From Puccinellia tenuiflora (Eukaryota; Streptophyta; Magnoliopsida; Poales; Poaceae): DNA of 64,000 nucleotides. Position 1 is the first letter of the stretch. Every line of letters begins with the position of its first letter. Positions 56,684 to 64,000 of this stretch are shown piece after piece. The stretch spans positions 413,880 to 477,879 of the forward strand of contig QRDG01000346.1 in the NCBI GenBank assembly GCA_012064385.1, read 5' to 3'. Made by a program: the position numbers and the translations under genes. The notes beneath the pieces are model-generated. The model did no database searches, was not told where the DNA came from, and worked only from the letters and a program-made list of their open reading frames with translations.

Positions 56684-58447
56684 TCACTCTTGAGTACTCT
56701 TCTGGTTGTTGTCGGAAGACGAAATGCCGATGCCTACCTGCAGCCACGGCAGTGACTCCCCTGCCACCTTCATGTCCTTGAGATCGCTAATCTTGGCCCT
56801 CTTCGCACTGGTGCTGTCCGCCTCGTCCTCCGTGGCCGCACCGCCGCCGCCGGCTGCCGCGTCGTTGCGGCTGCTTGTCGCGGTCTTGTTCACATGGCTG
56901 GCGTTGCTGTGCCCTGTCCAGGAATGCACGTACATCGACGCCGGCGAGTTGAGGCAGAGCGGAATGTTGTTGAGCTCGGCGGCCTGTCTGGTGGCGATCG
57001 CCTCAGCAGACGGATTTGTTGGCACGTTGAGGTCAAGGATTCGCTGATCGGCCGTGTCGAACATCGGCCGACCGAGGGTGAGGTGGTGGCACATGGCAGC
57101 CATGAGGTGATCTGGGACAACGGTCTGGAGCTTGGCCGGGTCCGTCGCGCCGGAGGTGAGCCAGTGGCATCTCTTGTGGCCGCCGAGCGCTTGCCCCGAC
57201 GTGAACACGCGGTGGCAGATGGAGCACTCATGTACCTTCCCCTTCTTCTTGAACGGTGAGAAGGCGGATGGTGGTGCCGGCGCCACGTCGGCGATCGGCG
57301 CGATGGCCATTTCCGGCGCCGCGGTGGCCACGACAACCTCGCCGGCGCCCACGTTCAGCATCTTGCCGCTGGCACTGGCATCGAGGCTAGCAGTCCTTGC
57401 TTCTGTACTGGTATCTGCTATGACTTCGGCCATGGCCAGCTTGGTGCTGTCGTGTGGAGCAGCTTGGTGTTGGTGAGTAGTTTCAGTGCGGTTGCTGCTG
57501 CTCTCTAGCTTGGCGGCAAAACACCCTTTGACTTTCTTGTGGCTCGCACGGTGCCCGCCGAGAGCCTGGTGCGAGGTGAACACCTTCTTGCACGCCTTGC
57601 ATTCGAACAAGCCGCGCGGCACGGTCGGAACGTGCTGAGCCACCACCACCTGCGGCGCCGGAAACCTCATCTGCGCTGCCGCTAGTGGGGCCACGATCGA
57701 GATAGGCTGCGGCGGCAGCAGGAGCTGCCTGTTCCTCTCCTCGTCCTTGCCCGCCGACGCGCACGACTCCTGGTCGGCGGCCTGCACCACGACTGCTGCC
57801 GGCTGCGTGACACGGGCGGACGACGAGAGCATGACGAGGCAATTGGCGAGGTCCTCCTCCTCGCTCGACGGCTGCAGCTCCGATATGGCGACCTTGGCCC
57901 GGCGCGAACGTTTCCCCTTGGACCAACCGGATGCCAACGCGAGGTCTCCTTCTTCCTCCTCCTCCTCCTCCTCCTCCACGCCATCCTCGGGGTTGCGCGG
58001 CGACGACGGACGCAGCTCCAGGTCCTCGTCGTCCTCGTCAAAGCTGCACCTGCCGTGATCCAGCAGCGACTTCCACGACGTGAACTCCTTCCCGCAGTTC
58101 TCGCACAACCGGCAGTTCCGTAGCCGACCGGGGTTGGCGCGGAGGCCGTACATGCGTTTCGCCGCCGTCGCGGTCGTGGCCGCCTCGGGCGACTCGCCGC
58201 CGTATGGTGCCGAAGAATCGTCGTCCAACGTGTCCTCGCCGGCGCTAAGCGCGTCGTCCGCGATCCCGTGCGCCCTCATGTGCCCGCCGAGCGCCCGCCC
58301 GCACACGAACCCCTTCTTGCACACCCTGCAGTGGTGCTTGAACGGCTGCGGCGGCGCCGGCGGCGGAGGCGGGGGCGGGCGTGGGATCAGCTGCATCTGC
58401 GGCGCCGGCACTACCACCGGCTGCTGGTTCTCCATGACCATCGCCAT
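56684..58447 (-). CDS. C2H2 zinc-finger transcription factor with DLN repression motif (ZAT-like)
   Basis: 587 aa, single exon, from ATG at 58447; in-frame ATGs also occur at codons 3 and 5. After a Pro-rich stretch, finger 1 is C40/C43/H56/H60 (RALGGH). A degenerate finger C115/C118/H131/C134 (CENCGKEFTSWKSLLDHGRC) ends in Cys rather than His. Finger 3 is C283/C286/H299/H303 and finger 4 C408/C411/H424/H428, both QALGGH. A basic KGKRSRRAK (177-185) is a likely nuclear signal, next to a Glu tract (158-166). EEEDLANCLVML (196-207) is L-box-like. ILDLNVP (470-476) is an EAR/DLN motif. Length exceeds that of most ZAT proteins because of low-complexity linkers. A nuclear transcriptional repressor role is inferred from family motifs. 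Confidence 0.92.
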   Translation of the reverse strand: MAMVMENQQPVVVPAPQMQLIPRPPPPPPPAPPQPFKHHCRVCKKGFVCGRALGGHMRAHGIADDALSAGEDTLDDDSSAPYGGESPEAATTATAAKRMYGLRANPGRLRNCRLCENCGKEFTSWKSLLDHGRCSFDEDDEDLELRPSSPRNPEDGVEEEEEEEEEGDLALASGWSKGKRSRRAKVAISELQPSSEEEDLANCLVMLSSSARVTQPAAVVVQAADQESCASAGKDEERNRQLLLPPQPISIVAPLAAAQMRFPAPQVVVAQHVPTVPRGLFECKACKKVFTSHQALGGHRASHKKVKGCFAAKLESSSNRTETTHQHQAAPHDSTKLAMAEVIADTSTEARTASLDASASGKMLNVGAGEVVVATAAPEMAIAPIADVAPAPPSAFSPFKKKGKVHECSICHRVFTSGQALGGHKRCHWLTSGATDPAKLQTVVPDHLMAAMCHHLTLGRPMFDTADQRILDLNVPTNPSAEAIATRQAAELNNIPLCLNSPASMYVHSWTGHSNASHVNKTATSSRNDAAAGGGGAATEDEADSTSAKRAKISDLKDMKVAGESLPWLQVGIGISSSDNNQKSTQE

Positions 58448-58532
58448 GATCGATCGGTTCCGGCGGCAGTGGCGCGCATCGATCGAGAGGAAGAAGCTAA
58501 AGCTAGGACGGGTGATTGGTGCTGCGGCACGT

Positions 58533-58540
58533 ATTATATA
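58533..58540 (-). promoter_or_regulatory. Putative TATA box of the second zinc-finger gene
   Basis: The minus strand reads TATATAAT, about 85 bp upstream of the ATG at 58447, a normal distance for a short 5' UTR. Confidence 0.55.
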
Positions 58541-58927
58541 ATCTGCATGCCACTGCTAAAGATAGTGGTTGCAGTGAACTAGAATAGACATTGGATTTGC
58601 TTTAGCTCCTACGGCTGCAATGGCTTCCGTCCGGACTTGGCCCTGCATGTACGGGGACTTGAAGGATTCGTGCTGGGCTTAGTGCGATTGATGCGCGCGT
58701 CAAGATCGGCGAATGGTAGTGTACATGTTTTTGTTTTAGCCTAGTACTGTACAATTTAGGAGAGCTCTCACAAGCGATAAGATGACTGCATGGATCAATC
58801 TAGTGGAGAGATTGAGGGTCCGGATATTTTCAAGTGGAACTAAACAACTTTTCATACGTTCATCGTTATATCTTTACACGCTGATTTTATGAACAGACAC
58901 ACGGTATTTTTACGGAAATACATATAG

Positions 58928-59470
58928 AAGCTAAACATACCATTGAAGATCAAGATCTTCTTATGGTTTCTTAATAGGAAGGTTTTAACAACAAACCAAA
59001 CGATAACCTCGTTAAAAGGCGTTGGACATGTTGTACCAAATGTGTCTTCCACGATACATATGAGTATGTAGAACATTTATTTATTTCCTATCCATCCGCA
59101 AAAAAACCTTCTATTTTCGTGCCTTTAGTAGGCTTAGTATTTCCGGCAATTGCAATGGTGTATTTGGAGATTGGTCAACTTTACTATTAATATCAACTCT
59201 CCCAGAAGTATTTCAAGTATTTTGAACATGTTGATAAACCTACGAAAACGAGAATACGTACATGCGTGTCTGCTCTTTTGTGGGCTATATGGAATTACCG
59301 TAATGGTGTTGTTTTTAACAAAATAGAAGTTGCTCATTTTTTTGCAGGTTATCAACACGACATATTGGATTCATATGTGGTTTTTCCTCTCTGCGAATCA
59401 ACAGGGGTTTATGGAGCCTGGATGCACTCGAATAATGCCGGTCATTTGGGCGATCTTTATCTAGGATGTT
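58928..59470 (+). pseudogene. LINE C-terminal (zf-RVT) fragment
   Basis: Plus-strand translation gives KLNIPLKIKIFLWFLNRKVL, then in another frame NDNLVKRRWTCCTKCVFHDTYEYVEHLF, then VSALLWAIWNYRNGVVFNK. This is the order of the zinc-binding reverse-transcriptase tail of plant LINEs and related elements. Frameshifts and stops show decay. It lies on the opposite side of the second zinc-finger gene from the fragment at 54967, so they need not be one insertion. Confidence 0.7.
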
Positions 59471-59749
59471 GGCGGTATTTGAAAAGATTACCATGTTTAG
59501 TACCTTTGTCTTTTGCTGGCTAATTTTCAACTTCACTTTAGGTGACATTTGAGATGTAATATGATACTTTATTTCGACAACTTGAGTGGACCGTACATGT
59601 TTGCTAGGGTGCATCCAACGGCCTGCGCTGGCCCATGGGCTAAAACCAGTCTCGTGATGCAGTTGCAAATCAACGTATCTGAAGCCTAGCCTATTTATCT
59701 CGAACAAAGGGCCCAACCCAACTAGAGATTCAACTACTGGACCGATTAA

Positions 59750-60018
59750 AAAAAAACTACTGGACCGATTCGATCCGGATCTTTCTTTCTCCCCTCCGGC
59801 CACCGCACGCATCCTCCACCTCCGTTCGTGCTTCCCAGGCCGCGCACCACCACGCTCCCTTCGCACTGCCCAGCCGCACCACCACCACCCTCGCTCACTT
59901 CCCTCGACGACTGGGTTGGCTGAGCTATCCAGTATCCACATCTCCCCTCCCCGGCGGCGGACGTTGCGCCAAACCGTACGGAAGCAGCGGCGGAGGCGGT
60001 GCATCCCGGTGGTCTGAG
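59750..60018 (+). other. Probable first 5' UTR exon of the USE1-like gene
   Basis: A GC- and CT-rich stretch with no ATG, starting after an A-rich tract (left end uncertain), ends at GTCTGAG followed by donor GTACGC (60019). Composition is typical of a grass leader. A 242-codon ORF on the minus strand over this region is not supported. Confidence 0.45.
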
Positions 60019-60987
60019 GTACGCAAGTAGCTACCTCCTGCAATACTGACTATTTTTCGCCACGATGACACGATGTAGCTGCTCGCCGGCCACGCTGTTT
60101 GTAATCAGTAGGGACGATGCCTGTGCGGTTCGATCTACTAAACGACAGAGAAGAACAGAAAATTAGAGAAAATGCGGTGAATTTTTTTCATTATTGTAAA
60201 CAAACGTAGTCTCGAGTGGCATAATCTAATTGCAACAAACAGACTGGCATCCCTCGAATGCCATCTTGTAGTGGCACATATCAGATCTAGCCTCCTTGCG
60301 TTTCTTTCATCCTGTTCTGAATCCTTAACATCCATGGTAAATCTATTTTGGTCATATACATTAAAACCTCAGATATTGGCACCTGTTAGGCCCTGCAGTT
60401 AATTCAGTACGCTAAGATGGTTCACGTGGTTCTGACTGTTAGGCGTTTATTTGTCTGGTTGGGCTGCGAAACGAAGTCACTCATTAGAGATAATGTTTTG
60501 AATTTCATATAAGTTTTCTTAGTTGATTTATAACAAGATATTCATATGCACTAGGAGTAATTAATACATTACAAATATATCCATGGCTGCTGGTTTTCTA
60601 GATGCTAGAAGTACTGCCTCATGGTTTAGATTACCGCCATGTGAAAGGAGATTGTGTGTGTTCTTCTTGCAAATATTTTTTTGTTCAACAACCTTAACAT
60701 CCTTCAGTTAATTAGACCAAATGGCTAGTGAACGATATAAAATTAACCCATATGCTGTGCTATATATTTTATAAATTATTATCCCTCTATGGTACTGCAA
60801 GCAAAATCCCTATGCCTGCAACTGCAACTGACTCATTGACTTTGAGTGGTAAAGGAATTGGACGTGTAATTCATGAATTGGAAGTGTATTTCACCAATGT
60901 ATGCTGCTTGGATAGTAAGAGAATCTTAATTGGTATTGCGGCTCATTTCTGAACCGATCTCCTCTTCTCCTTCACTGTCACGTGCAG

Positions 60988-61170
60988 GTTGAGCGTCCTG
61001 TTCCGAGCTTCATCTCCATAGCTTGTTCCTCCACACACACATAGCAAGTATTGCCACCATCACGCTAGATCTCGAATCTGCAACCTGTGAGAGCCATCAA
61101 GTGCCACCTCTTGGGATCCTCATCTGCTGCATCGACTGACAGCCAGCTGCAGGAGAAGAGTCATCCTCAG
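60988..61170 (+). other. Probable second 5' UTR exon of the USE1-like gene
   Basis: Bounded by acceptor CACGTGCAG (ends 60987) and donor CAG/GTATGG (61171). The 183 bases contain no ATG and have exon-like GC content inside AT-rich flanks, as expected for a leader exon. The link to the downstream gene is inferred. Confidence 0.45.
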
Positions 61171-63374
61171 GTATGGTTTCTGATCCATCAACGTCACCTC
61201 CATGTCAGTTTATAATCAGCTTGCCTTGGCAACCAAAGAAAATGGAATGTAGCTCATTTCCATTGCCACCTGAAATTGAATGGGGACCCTAATTTGAAAG
61301 CACGGATTCAGTTCCAATGACCAAATAGAGCATTCACTTTGCTTACGGAAAGATAATCAAATATATCTGTATATCGTAATGAAACCAACTCCCTATAAAG
61401 GACTGCACTCCGGTGAACTGAATCCATCAGCATTCTTTTCACGGTATGGAGACACTAACGTCTGCCAGTATTTTGTATTTTGGGGTCGACAGTTAAATCC
61501 ATAACATTTTCCCTTTCCTAGTTGCGTCAATCCAACCAGGGGGTGGCGGGTTTGACTTGATTATCTTTTCTAAATTGGCCTCCACACTACAAGTCTAGTA
61601 TTTGTTTGCAAATTTCAATTATAGTTACAAAGCAGGAGTCCTGATACCATTGCCACATAGAGTATAATTTACTTCCAGTCCATGGCAACAAGGCTTTAGG
61701 AGAGACATAGGTTCTCATCTTGGATATAGTTGATTCAGTAGGTGAGGGTATCTGCTTCATCTTATTTAGACATGATACATGTCTTAATGTGAATCTGCTG
61801 GTTGTACTTCCAGATTTGCATTGCTCTAGTTTTCATTGTTGAGTAGAAAGGTACATGGAACAGTCATGTCCTGAGCAGTGTGAACCTCATTTTGTTCCCT
61901 GATGGCTGATCCCTTTCAAGATTCGGCAAGCCACGATGAACTAGATGTAGCAATTAATCCCGGAGCGGCTGGTTCAATTTTGTTGCATTTAATTTCAGTT
62001 TTTGGAAGAGAGAGGCATTCAAGATTGTTGAGGATATGGTCGTCTGAATAACAGTGCATTGTGCATGCTATTCGTACGATTTTTGCTTGATAGTATGGAT
62101 AATTTACATTGAGTTACCATTTTGCATATGCTTGCTTGTTTGTTTAAAGTTCATAATATATTTTTTTAGTTTCTTAAGAAATCAATAGAAAACATGGCTA
62201 GGGAAGGGAACCTGTTCTGTTCTTGAATCTTGATCATCAGATAGTTTAATTATTTATTGGAAGCAGAGGTTGAGAGGTGGGGGCAGTAGTATTTAGGTGA
62301 AGGCTTATATTAGTTATGTTAATGAGTGTTATCTAGATTCACAACTTGTTTGATATCAGAAAAATATCAGTTCTTTGTCTTGCATTGGTCTGTGCATTCA
62401 GTATGCTAAGATTGTTAGGATTCTGGTGAGCAGTCCTGTTTTCGTCAACAACATGTTCGGTCCAATATGCATTTGTATGTATCGAGATTCGAGAACAGTA
62501 GTAACTATCAGGTAATGTTATACTTGAACTTGCCTGTGGAGCAATCTTGTTGTATGGACATGTAGTGTGAAAGGTGCCGTTCTATTTTCATCAAGTGCAG
62601 ACCCAAAATTGGTTTTCTGCAGAAATTTCATCATTGAGACTTGCCTCTGAGGCAGTCTTTTTTTCCCGTCAAGTGCAAACCCAGAGCTATTTTTCTGCCG
62701 AGTTTTTATCGTTGAAACTGGAAATGTGGCCCGAGAGACTTTCTTTTCAGCTAATGCCTATTCCAGGAAGTCAATAGAGAGTGAACCATGGTATTTTGTG
62801 GAGTATCTGTCATGCTATCCTATGTGCTGTTCTAATGTATACTATGCTGATAGTTACAATGCTAAGTTCTGTACTGAACTTTAATTAACATATCCTCTTT
62901 CTTTTCCATATGCCCTTCATCATCATCAGCATCTTATTAATCTGGATGCTCAGAGTAGCTGACAAACACTTGCTGCTTCGCGTGTAATAAGTCATTGTCT
63001 GCAACTTTCTCTCAGCACTCGAACTGGTTTTGATGTCGGAATAGTCGTTGAATTTTGTGTGGTCAAGCTGCTCTAGTACTGATGTGTATGTCGCTACCTG
63101 TCGTTGCAAGATCGAATTTTTATTCAAATACCTATGTCTATCCAATATCCATGTTATGGTGTAAAGATTCCATTTTTTTCGTACTTGATAGTGGGGGATT
63201 ATAGAAAGGGGTTTGGGGATTACATCCCCTCAAAACCTCTAGTACCAAACAAGGGTTGGTCAGTGGTCAAGTTGAATGTTTCTAGCCTTGATTGTGTTTT
63301 CAGTAAGTGTTGTCTTGGCCAGTGATTGCTTCGTTAGAAGCAGCATGGTAAATCCTCTGAATTGACCCATGCAG
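61171..63374 (+). other. Intron-like region of the USE1-like gene
   Basis: T-rich DNA without coding similarity, ending in acceptor CCCATGCAG (63374). It contains a Tourist-like fragment at 63189-63252. Local TGGTTTTCTGCAG-type repeats near 62600-62700 are visible. Confidence 0.45.
63189..63252. repeat. Tourist/PIF-Harbinger MITE fragment
   Basis: The reverse complement starts CCCTTGTTTGGTACTAGAGG and continues TTTTGAGGGGATGTAATCCCC, the usual grass Tourist end. The other terminal repeat is not recognisable, so it is partial. Confidence 0.45.
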
Positions 63375-63382
63375 ATATTAGG

Positions 63383-63979
63383 ATGGACGAGGTCACACAA
63401 GCTGTTGAAAACCTGAAAAAGGATTGGAGCCAAGTAGTTACACAACTTGAGGTGTGCATTGCTGCAATTGAGTCATGTGGGAAGATGGGAAAAGGGACAG
63501 AAGAAGCAAACTCTCTTCCTAGATTGAATGGTTCTGCACAGGATGCACTGCAATTACTCAATGCATTGCAGTGCAGGCTTGATCTTCTAGCAGAGCAGCT
63601 ACCCAGTTTTGAGGAAGTACAGTCTGGCCAGGCAACCTTACGGTCATGGAAGGAACAATATCAGAAGTAGGGTATTCTTAGATTTTTTTTCCTTTTTGTT
63701 TGCTTTGTCTTTAGTTTTTGCAACTCATTTCGTGTTTCAGGCTGCGTGCGCGCCTCAGGAGTGCTAACTTACAAGCAAAAGCAAACATTAAGAAAGCTGC
63801 GGAAGAAGAGGTCTGTGATTTCTCTTCAGAGTATGCTCCAGTATTTAACTATTTATTGCCTGAGCAATGCATGCTTGCCTGTAATTTAAGGCACTCTCAC
63901 ATTTTAATTGCGTCTTTTTCCAGAGGGAGCTTCTTCTGGGAGGTGGAGAAGAGTCCACCATCCGAAGGCGCAATCTCCA
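63383..63979 (+). CDS. USE1: USE1-like ER SNARE, N-terminal exons (continues past window)
   Basis: Three coding exons join in phase: 63383-63666, 63741-63810 and 63924-63979, with donors GTAGGG, GTCTGT and GTAAGC and acceptors TTTCAG and TTCCAG. The start ATG follows ATATTAGG just after an acceptor. The product begins MDEVTQAVENLKKDWSQVV, carries DLLAEQLPSFEEV, then LRARLRSANLQAKANIKKAA (exon 2) and RELLLGGGEESTIRRRNLQ (exon 3). These are conserved in plant members of the Use1 family (unconventional SNARE in the ER, Qc-type, in Golgi-to-ER retrograde fusion with Sec20, Sec22 and syntaxin 18 relatives). The SNARE and membrane anchor lie to the right of the window. Identity rests on remembered family motifs. 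Confidence 0.8.
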
Positions 63980-64000
63980 GTAAGCTGATCATATGAAGTA

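Noticed and set aside
57931..57990. CCT/GGA trinucleotide run as an independent microsatellite
   Set aside because: It encodes the Glu tract of the second zinc-finger protein and is counted there.
59315..60043. 242-codon minus-strand ORF
   Set aside because: It covers the LINE remnant and the GC-rich leader exon on the other strand, has no recognisable domain, and the plus-strand reading explains the sequence.
1..64000. CRISPR arrays, operons, prophage or organellar DNA
   Set aside because: No spaced short repeats, no Shine-Dalgarno-led gene clusters and no organelle genes; introns, TATA boxes, MITEs and LTR elements show plant nuclear DNA.

Overview
The window is nuclear DNA from a grass, most likely a Triticeae species (wheat, Aegilops, rye or barley group). 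The grounds are kilobase-scale Ty3/gypsy LTR retrotransposons nested inside one another, a Stowaway and other MITEs, plant ZAT-type C2H2 zinc-finger genes with QALGGH fingers, a plant-type tRNA-Glu and intron-containing genes. Nothing bacterial, organellar or CRISPR-like is present. Family names such as Sabrina-like or Tekay-like are from memory and were not checked against a repeat database.

Positions 1-40673 are one nested retrotransposon cluster. From outside in: element C (Tat-type Ty3/gypsy, minus strand, right end at 40673) contains element D (5' half of a Tekay/Del-like element, 29182-35233). Element B (another minus-strand Tat-type element, right end about 26434) appears to sit in C's 3' region. 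Element A (8922-20844, a non-autonomous element with LTRs above 4 kb, exact TSD AACCC) is inserted in B's RNase H region. Element E starts at 11775 inside A's left LTR and runs into an assembly gap, the single N at 13282. A young plus-strand non-autonomous gag-only element (1-7495, Sabrina-like) interrupts B's integrase. Host reading frames of B and C resume exactly across the inserts. B and C are decayed by nonsense codons, several of which look like C-to-T changes.

Positions 40674-64000 are gene-bearing. Two C2H2 repressor-type zinc-finger genes lie on the minus strand (44048-44971 with three fingers; 56684-58447 with three canonical fingers and one degenerate finger), each with an EAR/DLN motif. 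At the right edge is the 5' part of a plus-strand gene for a USE1-type ER SNARE (coding from 63383), with an apparent ATG-free leader split over two upstream exons. Between the genes are a 41-bp tandem duplication, Stowaway, hAT and CACTA MITEs, two LINE reverse-transcriptase remnants, a diverged 330-bp direct repeat pair and long AT-rich stretches with nothing recognisable.

The most striking single observation is a tRNA-Glu(CUC) gene at 54569-54816. A 167-bp hAT-type MITE has inserted in its anticodon arm, and the exact 8-bp target duplication CTCTCACC covers the anticodon loop itself. Second is an in-frame 678-codon chimeric ORF at 29046-31082, formed where a deletion joined element D's reverse transcriptase to element C's RNase H at a GATCC microhomology. 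I found no clearly new functional system; these are unusual structures rather than demonstrated functions.
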